The notes under the pieces: model-generated
Database searches by the model: none
Seen by the model: only the letters and a program-made list of their open reading frames with translations
Told to the model about the DNA's origin: nothing
Assembly (NCBI RefSeq): GCF_011761945.1
Contig: NZ_JAASQV010000001.1
Location: 868,001-932,000, forward strand
Source of the DNA: Sphingomonas leidyi
GTDB lineage: Bacteria; Pseudomonadota; Alphaproteobacteria; Sphingomonadales; Sphingomonadaceae
Reading direction: 5' to 3'
DNA: 64,000 nt
Position numbers and translations under genes: made by a program
Part shown: one piece after another, positions 8,293 to 15,200 of the stretch
How positions within the stretch are numbered: the first letter of the stretch is position 1
Layout: every line of letters begins with the position of its first letter

Positions 8293-9134
8293 TCCCGGGC
8301 TCCACGCCGATCGCCTCGGCAGGCGCGATGAACATGATCGCGGCACTACTCGAGCAGCGCGCCGGCCAGCAGATCGCGGCGAACCGCACCTGGCGGATCG
8401 AGACGGCGCTGAAGCCGATCCTGCGCGCGCGCGGGCTGGCCAGCCTGGACGAGCTGGTGGCCCAGCTGATCGCGGCGCGGACCGGGGAACTGGCGGACCT
8501 GGTGGTCGATGCGCTGCTCAACCAGGAGACCAGCTTCTTCCGCGACGCCGCCGTGCTCGACATGATCGTCGACGCGGCGGCGGAGATGCAGGCCGAGATC
8601 GGCACCCGCCGGCTGCGCATCTGGTCCGCCGGCTGCTCGACCGGGCAGGAGCCGCTGAGCCTCGCCATGCTCTTTTCCGAACGCGGCCTGCCCGATCCCG
8701 AGATCGTGGCGACCGACGTCTCCCCCGCGGCGCTGGCGCGCGCACGGAGCGGCCGCTTCTCGCAGTTCGAGATCCAGCGCGGCCTGCCGGTGCGCCGGAT
8801 GATGACCTGGTTCGACACGGTGGGCGCCGATTGGGCCGCCAAGCCCGAGCTGGTGCGCAAGCTCCAATTCCGCCAGCACAACCTGACTCTCGATCCCGCT
8901 CCGGCGGGCATGTTCGACATCATCCTGTGCCGCAACGTGATGCTCTATTTCTCGCTCGCGGTGCGCCGCAAGGTGTTCGACAGCCTGGCTTCGGCGATGC
9001 GGCCGGGCGGGTTGCTCGCTCTGGGCGCGGGCGAGACGGTGATCGGCCAGACCGATCATTTCGCACCCTGCGAGCGCTATCGCGGCTTCTATCGTCCGGT
9101 CGACGCGCCGGGGACGCTGCGCGCGGCGGGTTGA
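8289..9134 (+). CDS. cheR: CheR chemoreceptor methyltransferase
   Basis: This 281-residue SAM-dependent methyltransferase methylates glutamates of chemoreceptors, opposing CheB. An N-terminal all-helical CheR domain (about 1-75) ends in the family motif NQETSFFRD. The SAM-binding motif is SAGCSTGQEP (about 115), followed by VATDVSP and FDIILCRNVMLYF. It is the last gene of the chemotaxis operon. Its ATG at 8289 sits inside the cheB stop codon, and no tetratricopeptide or other C-terminal extension is present. Confidence 0.93.
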   Translation: MIPGSTPIASAGAMNMIAALLEQRAGQQIAANRTWRIETALKPILRARGLASLDELVAQLIAARTGELADLVVDALLNQETSFFRDAAVLDMIVDAAAEMQAEIGTRRLRIWSAGCSTGQEPLSLAMLFSERGLPDPEIVATDVSPAALARARSGRFSQFEIQRGLPVRRMMTWFDTVGADWAAKPELVRKLQFRQHNLTLDPAPAGMFDIILCRNVMLYFSLAVRRKVFDSLASAMRPGGLLALGAGETVIGQTDHFAPCERYRGFYRPVDAPGTLRAAG

Positions 9135-9168
9135 TCGCGGCGGCCCTGCGCGGCTAGCGTCGTGCGCG

Positions 9169-9870
9169 ATGCACAACGGCCTGGCCTTTCTCGACGCGCC
9201 TTCGCCCAATTTCGACGCGCGGGCGCTGCCGGTCACCATGATCGTGCTGCACTATACCGGCATGGAGAGCGCCGCCGCCGCGCTCGACCGGCTGCGCGAT
9301 CCCGCGGCGAAGGTCTCTGCCCATTATCTGGTCGACGAGGACGGAACGATCCACCGGCTGGTGCCCGAGGAGAAGCGCGCCTGGCATGCCGGCCGCTCGC
9401 ACTGGCGCGGGATCAAGGACGTGAATTCCGCCTCGGTCGGCATCGAGATCGTCAATCCGGGCCATGAGCATGGCTATCGCCCGTTCCCGGCCGGGCAGAT
9501 GGGCGCGCTGATCCCGCTCGTCGCCGAGATCAAGGCGCGCTACGGCATCACCCGCGGCAACGTCGTCGGCCATTCGGACGTGGCGCCGGCGCGCAAGCAG
9601 GATCCGGGCGAGCTGTTCAACTGGCACGCGCTCGCCCGCCTGCGCCTGGCGCTGCCGCGGCCCACGAAGAACCTGATGGATCCCGGCTGGCCCGATGCCG
9701 GCTTCATCATGGCGCTCGAGCGTTTCGGCTATGACGTGACCGACGAGCAGGCCGCGGTCGTCGCCTTCCAGCGCCGTTTCCGACCCGAGATGATCGATGG
9801 CGAGATCGACATGGAATGCCGCTGCCTGCTGCTCGCGCTGCTCCTGCCCAAGCCCCAGGGCGACGAATAG
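9169..9870 (+). CDS. N-acetylmuramoyl-L-alanine amidase (amidase_2, AmiD-like)
   Basis: This 233-residue zinc amidase cleaves the bond between MurNAc and L-Ala of peptidoglycan. The first zinc ligand is in MIVLHYTGM (about residue 27). The rest of the site is seen in SVGIEIVNPG and in GHSDVAPARKQDPG, which supplies the second His and the Asp/Lys set. The C-terminal 70 residues look like a small peptidoglycan-binding helical domain (VVAFQRRFRPEMIDGEID). No signal peptide is obvious, so it may be a cytoplasmic recycling enzyme like AmpD, or use a non-classical route. It follows cheR by 34 bases but is functionally unrelated. Confidence 0.88.
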   Translation: MHNGLAFLDAPSPNFDARALPVTMIVLHYTGMESAAAALDRLRDPAAKVSAHYLVDEDGTIHRLVPEEKRAWHAGRSHWRGIKDVNSASVGIEIVNPGHEHGYRPFPAGQMGALIPLVAEIKARYGITRGNVVGHSDVAPARKQDPGELFNWHALARLRLALPRPTKNLMDPGWPDAGFIMALERFGYDVTDEQAAVVAFQRRFRPEMIDGEIDMECRCLLLALLLPKPQGDE

Positions 9871-9948
9871 TTACGCAGGCATGCACCATTCCCATGCAGG
9901 ATATTGCAAGTATAGGATGATCTATAGGAAGGGGGAGGTGGTTCCGCC

Positions 9949-10245
9949 GTGAGCAGCAATATCGGCCTTACATCCCTGGGCCCGGTCCAGGCCTATCTCT
10001 CCGGCGTCGCCCGCGCCGACGCGCGCGGCGGCGTGCCCGCTTCCGTCAACATCCCCACCGTCAGCGAGGCGACCGAAGCCGTGCAGCGGATCGCGCGCGT
10101 GCGCGGTGCCGATGGCGTGACCGGGCTGGGATCCGACTATCGCAAGATCGCGCTGGCGTCGGGCCTGAACGTTACCTGGCGAGTCGAGGTGATGGCCTGG
10201 GGTACCGCCGTGCTGCGCGCCGCCGAGCCGGGGAAAACGCCCTGA
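9949..10245 (+). CDS. hypothetical protein beside rnpB
   Basis: This frame encodes 98 residues from a GTG at 9949, preceded by a GGGGGAGG run about 12 bases upstream. I recognise no family. The sequence is mildly amphipathic with no membrane segment or Cys cluster, and it has a stretch of alternating Arg/Val/Ala around AVQRIARVRGADGVTGLGSDY. It ends 40 bases before the RNase P RNA. Codon use resembles the neighbours, so I think it is real. Confidence 0.55.
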   Translation: MSSNIGLTSLGPVQAYLSGVARADARGGVPASVNIPTVSEATEAVQRIARVRGADGVTGLGSDYRKIALASGLNVTWRVEVMAWGTAVLRAAEPGKTP

Positions 10246-10285
10246 GCCCTTGCAGTCGCGCGCGGCTTCGCTAGAGCGGTCCGCG

Positions 10286-10647
10286 CCAGAGGGTTGGGCG
10301 GCCGCGGGTGCGCAAGCACGCGAGGAAAGTCCGGGCTCCACGGAAACACGGTGCCGGGTAATGCCCGGCGGGGGCGACCCCAGGGAAAGTGCCACAGAGA
10401 GCAGACCGCCTACCTCCTTCGGGAGCGGCAAGGGTGAAAGGGTGCGGCAAGAGCGCACCGCGCGACCGGCAACGGAAGCGGCACGGCAAACCCCACCGGG
10501 AGCAAGACCGAATAGGGGCGGCGCATGGGCCTGGTTCCGGCCCGTCGCCCGGGTTGGTTGCTGGAGCGGCGGAGCGATCCGTCGCCTAGAGGAATGGTCG
10601 CACATCGCCGTCAGGCGAGGACAGAACCCGGCTTATAGACCCTCTGG
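10286..10647 (+). ncRNA. rnpB: RNase P RNA component (bacterial type A)
   Basis: This is the catalytic RNA that trims the 5' leaders of tRNA precursors. The closing helix P1 is visible as CCAGAGGGT (10286-10294) pairing with ACCCTCTGG (10639-10647). The conserved core GAGGAAAGTCCGGGCTCCAC starts near 10320. The CACAGAGAGCAGACCGCC region follows, and the hallmark GAACCCGGCTTATAGACC precedes the 3' arm. Length is about 362 bases, normal for type A. Exact mature ends were set from the P1 helix and may be off by a few bases. Confidence 0.95.
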
Positions 10648-10709
10648 CATTTCACCTGATGGAGCGGCATCGCGCTTGCGCCGACCGAACGAGGGGCTAT
10701 CTGGGCGGC

Positions 10710-11246
10710 ATGGCAAGATCGACACGCTCGACCGACTGGGGGTTTCCGCGCTGGCGCGCCTATGGCGCCGAGCGCGAGGCCGTGCAGGTGCGCATGTGCG
10801 ATCGCCATGGCTGCGACCAGCCGGGCGACCGGCCCGCCCCCAAATCGCCCAACAGCCGCGAGCGCTGGTATTTCTGCGAGGCGCATGCCGCCGAATATAA
10901 CCGCAACTGGGATTATTTCGCCGGCCTGACCGCGGAAGAGGCGGCAAAGCGCGAGGCGGACGAGCGGCGCGACGCGTCTGGCTTTGCCGAGGCGAAGTAT
11001 AATGGCTGGGCGGGGCCGGGCGACGGCAGCCGCTCGCGCGACGAGATGCGGGCGCTCGAAGTGCTCGAGCTCGAGGTCGATGCCGATTTCGAGGCGGTGC
11101 GCGGCGCGTGGCGGCGGCTCGCCAAGGTGAATCATCCCGATGTGAAGCCGGGCGACGCCGAAGCCGCGCAACGCTTCCAGGCGATCCAGGCGGCCTATGA
11201 CGTGCTCAAGGCCGCCGAGGAACGGCGGACATGGAAGGGCGATTGA
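10710..11246 (+). CDS. J-domain (DnaJ-like) protein
   Basis: This protein has 178 residues from the ATG at 10710; an in-frame ATG at 10659 begins only 12 bases after rnpB and is less likely. The C-terminal 65 residues form a J domain: EMRALEVLELEVDADFEAV opens it, KVNHPDVKPGD contains the HPD tripeptide that stimulates Hsp70 ATPase, and RFQAIQAAYDVLKAAEERR closes it. The N-terminal half has two CxxxxC-like Cys/His groups (MCDRHGC, FCEAHAAEYN) that could bind metal. J-domain proteins of this C-terminal type are co-chaperones of unknown client in alphaproteobacteria. It overlaps the next gene by 16 bases. Confidence 0.88.
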   Translation: MARSTRSTDWGFPRWRAYGAEREAVQVRMCDRHGCDQPGDRPAPKSPNSRERWYFCEAHAAEYNRNWDYFAGLTAEEAAKREADERRDASGFAEAKYNGWAGPGDGSRSRDEMRALEVLELEVDADFEAVRGAWRRLAKVNHPDVKPGDAEAAQRFQAIQAAYDVLKAAEERRTWKGD

Positions 11247-11554
11247 AGCCTCGCGTCCCCTCCAATTGGGGGCAAACCATCCTGGTCTGCGCGAAATGCT
11301 CGAAGAAGCTGAAGGGCGGCTTCGGGGCCAGGGAACGCACGCCGCTCGCCAAGGCGCTGCGCAAGCATCTCGGCTTGAAGAAGGGCCGCAAGGCCGAGTT
11401 GGGGATCGTCGAGGTGAAGTGCATGGGCGTCTGCCCGCGCGGCGCGGTGACGGTGGTCGATGCCGGTGGGCCGCGGGAATGGCTGCTCGTGCCGAAGGGG
11501 ACGGACCTGGATGTGGTGGCCGCGGAATTGGGGCTGGGGCACAAGCCGTCCTAG
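11231..11554 (+). CDS. thioredoxin-like [2Fe-2S] ferredoxin-type protein
   Basis: This 107-residue protein begins inside the J-domain gene (16-base overlap), so the two are probably translated together. Cysteines in LVCAKCSKKL (about 19-22) and VKCMGVCPRGA (about 64-68) match the four-Cys arrangement of thioredoxin-fold ferredoxins, also called (2Fe-2S) ferredoxin domain proteins. A basic linker GLKKGRKAELG lies between. The role is unknown; electron transfer or metal handling are both possible. Confidence 0.8.
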   Translation: MEGRLKPRVPSNWGQTILVCAKCSKKLKGGFGARERTPLAKALRKHLGLKKGRKAELGIVEVKCMGVCPRGAVTVVDAGGPREWLLVPKGTDLDVVAAELGLGHKPS

Positions 11555-11609
11555 CCGTCACGCGTCCCCTCCGGACCGGCTCCAGGATGACGATGGTGCG
11601 TGCGCGAAT

Positions 11610-12017
11610 TCAGCCGGCGTAGCGTAGCGCCGTCTCGCGCACCAAGGCGATCATGTTCGGAATTCCCTGGGTCCGGTTCGAGCTCAGCTGGTTCTTCAGG
11701 TCGAACGGCGCGAGCGCGGCTTCGATGTCGGTCGCCAATATCTCGGCCGGGGCCTTGTCCTGTACCGTGAGCAGCACCAGCGCGATGATGCCCTTGGTGA
11801 TCGCCGCATTCGAATCGGCGAGGAAATGGAGCCGGCCGTCGTCGCGCCTGGTGGGGTAGACCCACACCGCGGCGGAACAGCCGCGGACCAGGGTGGCGTC
11901 GGTCTTGAGCGCATCGGGCATTGCCTCCAGCCCGCGGCCCAGGTCGATCAGCAGGCGATAGCGGTCATCGGCTTCGAGGAACGCATATTCTTCTGCCAAG
12001 TCGTCGAGGCTGGTCAT
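11610..12017 (-). CDS. sufE: SufE cysteine desulfurase sulfur acceptor
   Basis: This 135-residue protein accepts sulfur from the cysteine desulfurase SufS for Fe-S cluster assembly. The acceptor Cys is in TLVRGCSAAVWVYP (about residue 47), and the C-terminal LSSNRTQGIPNMI segment is the standard SufE closing motif. No other suf gene is in the window. It lies 24 bases downstream of the last small psp gene on the same strand, so read-through from the Psp promoter is possible, although a strong hairpin at 12033-12055 separates them. Confidence 0.92.
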   Translation of the reverse strand: MTSLDDLAEEYAFLEADDRYRLLIDLGRGLEAMPDALKTDATLVRGCSAAVWVYPTRRDDGRLHFLADSNAAITKGIIALVLLTVQDKAPAEILATDIEAALAPFDLKNQLSSNRTQGIPNMIALVRETALRYAG

Positions 12018-12032
12018 GCCCCGCCGCTAGCC

Positions 12033-12055
12033 GGGTGGACCTCAGAGGTCCACCC
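12033..12055. other. hairpin between the last psp gene and sufE
   Basis: GGGTGGACCTC (12033-12043) and GAGGTCCACCC (12045-12055) are perfect 11-base arms covering the stop codon of the psp gene at 12042. No U-run follows on the minus strand, so it is not a textbook terminator. It could reduce read-through or shape the mRNA. Confidence 0.6.
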
Positions 12056-12287
12056 CGGCCGCGATCGCTTCGAGCTTGCGGATGCGCTCCTTGAGATCGG
12101 CGATCTCGATCCGCGAGGCCGCAGTGGGCATGGCGGGGGCCGCTTCCGGCCCGTGATGGGCATCCAGCTCCTGGCGCTTCAGGGCCAGCCAGCCGCGCCA
12201 ACCCGAAAGGCCGGCGGTGGTGATCATGCCGAGCCCGGCGAGGCCGGAGACGGCGAGGGTGAGGTACATAGTCGGATCCTGGGTCAC
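12042..12287 (-). CDS. small Psp-locus membrane protein, PspB-like coiled coil
   Basis: This 81-residue protein has one membrane segment (about 7-30) followed by a charged region and a C-terminal coiled coil, DLKERIRKLEAIAAG (about 65-79). That stretch matches the helix found in PspB and the other small genes of this cluster, but here it ends early, lacking the EIxxLR tail. It is the most distal of the small psp genes, 26 bases after the 91-residue gene. I infer a membrane-stress role from context only. Confidence 0.7.
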   Translation of the reverse strand: MTQDPTMYLTLAVSGLAGLGMITTAGLSGWRGWLALKRQELDAHHGPEAAPAMPTAASRIEIADLKERIRKLEAIAAGVDL

Positions 12288-12313
12288 GTCATGCCTCCCT
12301 TGGTCTGACGCAT

Positions 12314-12589
12314 TCAGTTCTTGTCGCGCAGCGATTCGATCTCGCGGTCGAGACGAAGGCTGCCTTCGGTGTCGGTGATCACGCGTTCGAGGACCTGGAC
12401 GCGCTCCTTGAGAGCGCGGATCTCGTCGCGGAGCCGGGCGTTCTCGACGGCGGCGACGCCATCCGTGGCAGTGCCGCCGCGATGGAGCTCGTCGCCGTCC
12501 TTGTCCTTGCGGATGCCGTAGCGCGCCTTGATGACGCTGCCGATCGTGACGATCACGACAATCGCGAAAACCATCTCGAACGGGTTCAT
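12314..12589 (-). CDS. small Psp-locus membrane protein, PspB-like (91 aa)
   Basis: The N-terminal membrane segment (about 5-21) is followed by KARYGIRKDKDGDE, then a coiled coil with KERVQVLERVITD (61-73) and a C-terminal DREIESLRDKN (81-91). The same two motifs recur in four neighbouring genes, and the first matches the RERIQALESILD helix of E. coli PspB as I recall it. Topology and size equal PspB, so I treat it as a PspB paralogue. It lies within the minus-strand psp operon. Confidence 0.8.
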   Translation of the reverse strand: MNPFEMVFAIVVIVTIGSVIKARYGIRKDKDGDELHRGGTATDGVAAVENARLRDEIRALKERVQVLERVITDTEGSLRLDREIESLRDKN

Positions 12590-12620
12590 TCCATTACTCC
12601 TTCAAGCGCGCTGCGTGGGA

Positions 12621-12746
12621 TCAGTTCTGCTGGGCGGCCCGGGCGAGCCGCTCGGCGCGGCGGACGGGGCGGTCCCGCTTCTCGGCGAGGACAATAGCTC
12701 CCCCGCACAGTGCCGTCAGCACTGCGAACACTATGATGGCAATCAT
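12621..12746 (-). CDS. 41-residue membrane peptide in the psp operon
   Basis: This is a very short frame: MIAIIVFAVLTALCGGAIVL forms a single membrane helix, followed by a strongly basic amphipathic tail (AEKRDRPVRRAERLARAAQQN). An AGAGGAA ribosome-binding site sits 9 bases before the ATG, and the gap to both neighbours is 49 and 31 bases, so it fits the operon rhythm. It lacks the coiled-coil signature of its neighbours. The small size makes it easy to miss; size and topology resemble micropeptides that bind larger membrane complexes. Confidence 0.65.
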   Translation of the reverse strand: MIAIIVFAVLTALCGGAIVLAEKRDRPVRRAERLARAAQQN

Positions 12747-12795
12747 GTCGGACTTTCCTCTTACTGGCGGCGCATGCTGCGCCGCGTGGGAACTC

Positions 12796-13068
12796 TCAAT
12801 TCAGTGGCGGGGCATCCCGCAGCTTCTCGATCTCGTCGGAGAGGTCGATGCCCTTGTCGGTCACGATCCGCTCCAGCACCCGGACCCGCTGTTCGAGCCG
12901 TTCGGTCTGCGCCGCATATTGGGCGGCCTTTTCGGCGACCATCTGCGCCTCGAGCTCCAGCTTGCGCTGCTGCAGGGCGATCCAGGGCTTGATGAACACG
13001 CCGCCGAGGATCGCCAGCAGCCCGCAGGAGATGCCCAGGATGGGGATGAGCAGGGGGCTGATCGACAT
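12796..13068 (-). CDS. small Psp-locus membrane protein, PspB-like (90 aa)
   Basis: One membrane segment (about 5-27), then a long helix (ALQQRKLELEAQMVAEKAAQ) and the shared signature RVRVLERIVTDKGIDLSDEI, ending EKLRDAPPLN. It sits 10 bases downstream of the 106-residue gene, so coupling is likely. By topology (N-terminal anchor and cytoplasmic coiled coil) it is a PspB-type protein. Confidence 0.8.
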   Translation of the reverse strand: MSISPLLIPILGISCGLLAILGGVFIKPWIALQQRKLELEAQMVAEKAAQYAAQTERLEQRVRVLERIVTDKGIDLSDEIEKLRDAPPLN

Positions 13069-13078
13069 CGGTATCTCC

Positions 13079-13399
13079 TCAGTTGTGCGGGCCGCGCAGC
13101 TGCTCGATCTCGCGGTCGAGCATATGGGCGCCGTCGGTCACGATCCGCTCGACATTGGCGAGCCGGTCCTTGACCGCGCCCAGTTCGGCGCGGAGCTGGG
13201 CATTTTCCTGGCTGAGCAGCTTGATCCGCTCCATCGCCTCGTCGCTGTTCTGCGGGTAGATCGCCTGGCCCCACGAACCGTCGAGCGGGTAGCCATGCTT
13301 CACGCGCATCCAGGTGGTGAGCACCCAGCCGAGGATCCCCGCGATGCCGACGATCGTGATCGCCGGGGCGAAGGCGGTGAAGAGTTGAACCTTTTCCAT
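13079..13399 (-). CDS. small Psp-locus membrane protein, PspB-like (106 aa)
   Basis: The membrane segment at about 12-30 is followed by WMRVKHGYPLDG, a loop, the helix IKLLSQENAQLRAEL, and the signature RLANVERIVTD (79-89) and DREIEQLRG (95-103). It is clearly paralogous to the next gene upstream (13425), which has the same KHGYP, LLxxEN and VLER..EI..LR order. The helix after the anchor would lie in the cytoplasm, where PspB contacts PspC and PspA. Confidence 0.82.
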   Translation of the reverse strand: MEKVQLFTAFAPAITIVGIAGILGWVLTTWMRVKHGYPLDGSWGQAIYPQNSDEAMERIKLLSQENAQLRAELGAVKDRLANVERIVTDGAHMLDREIEQLRGPHN

Positions 13400-13424
13400 C
13401 TCTTTTCTCTCCTTGGGCCGTCGC

Positions 13425-13733
13425 TCAGCGCAGGCCGTCGATTTCGCGGGCCACGCGCTCGGCGGGGTCGGTGGCGATCCGTTCCAGGACCGCGATCCGC
13501 TCCTCCAGCCGGCTGATCTGGCCGGTCAGCCGCTCATTCTCCGAGGCGAGCAGCGCGATCTTGCGGTCTGCCTCCAGGTCTCCGCCCTGGCCCCGGAAGC
13601 TGCGGCGGCCGCGGCGGCCATCCTCATCCTCGATCGGGTAGCCATGCTTGGCGCGGACCCAGGTCTGGAAGGCCCGGGACGCCATCACCGCAGCGACGAT
13701 CAGTACCGGTACCAGCCAACTCAACTCCCTCAT
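13425..13733 (-). CDS. small Psp-locus membrane protein, PspB-like (102 aa)
   Basis: N-terminal membrane segment (about 5-20), WVRAKHGYPIEDEDG, an Arg/Gly-rich loop (about 38-52), the helix IALLASENERLTG, then RIAVLERIATD (79-89) and the terminal AREIDGLR (95-102). It lies 33 bases after pspC. It is the nearest relative of the 106-residue gene in the same cluster, suggesting local duplication. The function is inferred from context. Confidence 0.82.
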   Translation of the reverse strand: MRELSWLVPVLIVAAVMASRAFQTWVRAKHGYPIEDEDGRRGRRSFRGQGGDLEADRKIALLASENERLTGQISRLEERIAVLERIATDPAERVAREIDGLR

Positions 13734-13766
13734 TTCATCCTCCCTGTTGACGACCTGGCGATTGGC

Positions 13767-14141
13767 TCAGCGCAGGCTGTCGATCTCGTCGGCGAGCCGG
13801 GTGTTGCGGCTCGTATAGTACATCTCGATATCGGCCAGGCGGCGGTCGATGTCGCGGAACTTCGAGCGGACCTCGGCGGTCGAGCGGCTCGGGTTGCTGC
13901 GCACGCCCTGCCAGAACTTGGCTTCCTCGGGCCCCTGGTAGAGGCCATAGGGCTTGGCCGGGGCCAGCCAGGCGATCAGCAGATAGGCGACCAGGCCCAT
14001 CGGAAAGGTGCTGAAGGTGACCAGCACCATGCCGAGGCGGAGCCAGATCACGTCGATGCCCGTATAGTCCGCCAGGCCCGAACACACGCCCAGCCACTTG
14101 CCGTTGGCCTTGTCGAGATAGAATTTGGTGCGGCTCGACAT
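13767..14141 (-). CDS. pspC: PspC-domain envelope stress membrane protein
   Basis: This 124-residue protein has a typical PspC domain at the N-terminus: FYLDKANGKWLGVCSGLADY, then IDVIWLRLGMVLVTF and a second hydrophobic stretch LVAYLLIAWLAP. PspC sits in the inner membrane and, with PspB, releases PspF from PspA when the membrane is damaged. The C-terminal tail forms a helix ending LADEIDSLR, the same ending seen in the PspB-like proteins downstream. The gap to pspB is only one base. Confidence 0.93.
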   Translation of the reverse strand: MSSRTKFYLDKANGKWLGVCSGLADYTGIDVIWLRLGMVLVTFSTFPMGLVAYLLIAWLAPAKPYGLYQGPEEAKFWQGVRSNPSRSTAEVRSKFRDIDRRLADIEMYYTSRNTRLADEIDSLR

Positions 14142-14142
14142 C

Positions 14143-14415
14143 TCAGTTCCTCCGGGAAATATCGTAGGGGCTCTGTTCGGGAAGCGGGTCCCGGACCGGG
14201 CGGAAATCGGGGTTGTCGGCGGCGATGATCCGCTCGACGGTGAGCAGGCGTTCCTCGAGCTGGCGGGCGGTATAGTGCAGCTCGTCCAGCAGCTTCTCGT
14301 CCTCGTTGGTGATCGTGCCCGACTGCTTCCACTTGGTGATGTAGTGCATGATCACCCAGGGGAGGCCGATGAAGAGCATCCCGACGATGACGATGGGAAG
14401 GAAGACGTCTTCCAT
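14143..14415 (-). CDS. pspB: PspB phage-shock membrane protein
   Basis: This 90-residue protein has an N-terminal membrane helix (LPIVIVGMLFIGLPWVIMHY) followed by WKQSG, a linker, and the coiled coil ARQLEERLLTVERIIAADNP, which matches the family's RxRIxxLExILDxExP region. It lies between pspA (3-base gap) and pspC (1-base gap), the canonical order. It is the orthologue of PspB among several similar small proteins here, by position and by the DNPDF ending. Confidence 0.9.
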   Translation of the reverse strand: MEDVFLPIVIVGMLFIGLPWVIMHYITKWKQSGTITNEDEKLLDELHYTARQLEERLLTVERIIAADNPDFRPVRDPLPEQSPYDISRRN

Positions 14416-14418
14416 CGC

Positions 14419-15087
14419 TTATTCTCCCTTGCCGAGGCGCTTCTTCAGGGCTTCGAGCTCGGCATCCACCTTCTCCGACGAGCGGAGTTCGGCGATTTCC
14501 TCGTCGAGCGTCTTCGGCGCGGCGCCCAGGCCGGCGGCATCGGCGCGGCCCTCGGCCAGGTCGACCCGGCGCTCCAGCACGTCGAAGCGCGAGAAGGCGT
14601 CCTGCATGCGGCTGCCATTGGTCATCTCGCGCAGGCGGACCCGGTTGCTCGCCGTCTCCAGGCGGGTGACGATCGAGTTCTGGCGGGCACGGGCCTCGCG
14701 CAGCTTGGTCTGGAGCTTGTTGATGTCCTCCTCCGAAGCGCGCAGCGCCTCGTCGAGCACCGAGATCTCCTCCGAAAGCTGCTCGCACATGTCGACGGCC
14801 TTCTGCTTCTCGACCAGCGCGGCCTTGGCCAGATCCTCGCGGCCCTTCGAGAGCGCCAGCTCCGCCTTCTCGGTCCAGCTCTCCTGGAGCTTCTCGAGCT
14901 TGGCGATATGGCGGCGCATCTCCTTCTGGTCCGCGATGGTGCGGGCCGCGGAAGCGCGGACCTCGACCAGGGTTTCCTCCATCTCGAGGATGATCATGCG
15001 GACCATCTTCGCCGGATCCTCCGCCTTGTCCAGCAGGTCGGTGACGTTGGCTGCGATGATGTCACGGGTTCGCGAGAAGATACCCAT
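14419..15087 (-). CDS. pspA: PspA phage-shock protein (ESCRT-III-like)
   Basis: This 222-residue, almost wholly helical protein begins with the amphipathic helix MGIFSRTRDIIAANVTDLL and the PAKMVRMIILEMEETL segment that define PspA/IM30. PspA coats and repairs stressed inner membrane and inhibits the activator PspF when unstressed. The last 30 residues include DEEIAELRSSEKVDAELEAL, recalling the EIxxLR endings of its small neighbours. The gene comes second in the operon, 113 bases after the 35-residue leader gene, with two stem-loops in that gap. Confidence 0.95.
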   Translation of the reverse strand: MGIFSRTRDIIAANVTDLLDKAEDPAKMVRMIILEMEETLVEVRASAARTIADQKEMRRHIAKLEKLQESWTEKAELALSKGREDLAKAALVEKQKAVDMCEQLSEEISVLDEALRASEEDINKLQTKLREARARQNSIVTRLETASNRVRLREMTNGSRMQDAFSRFDVLERRVDLAEGRADAAGLGAAPKTLDEEIAELRSSEKVDAELEALKKRLGKGE

Positions 15088-15119
15088 TTCGTCGTTACTC
15101 CTTCGTTTCTGTTTCCCGC

Positions 15120-15149
15120 CGGGAGGGGCCTAGGGGGTGACCCCTCCCG
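15120..15149. other. stem-loop 1 between leader gene and pspA
   Basis: CGGGAGGGG (15120-15128) pairs perfectly with CCCCTCCCG (15141-15149) across a 12-base loop. It lies 33 bases upstream of pspA in the transcript and could attenuate read-through, stabilise the pspA mRNA, or mark a processing site. Confidence 0.6.
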
Positions 15150-15157
15150 TCAGGTTT

Positions 15158-15181
15158 CCGCTCGCGAGGGGCTGCGAGCGG
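15158..15181. other. stem-loop 2 between leader gene and pspA
   Basis: CCGCTCGC (15158-15165) and GCGAGCGG (15174-15181) form an 8-bp stem, 20 bases after the leader gene's stop. Neither this nor stem-loop 1 is followed by a U-run on the minus strand. Confidence 0.55.
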
Positions 15182-15200
15182 GAGACCCTTGTCGTTTCGT

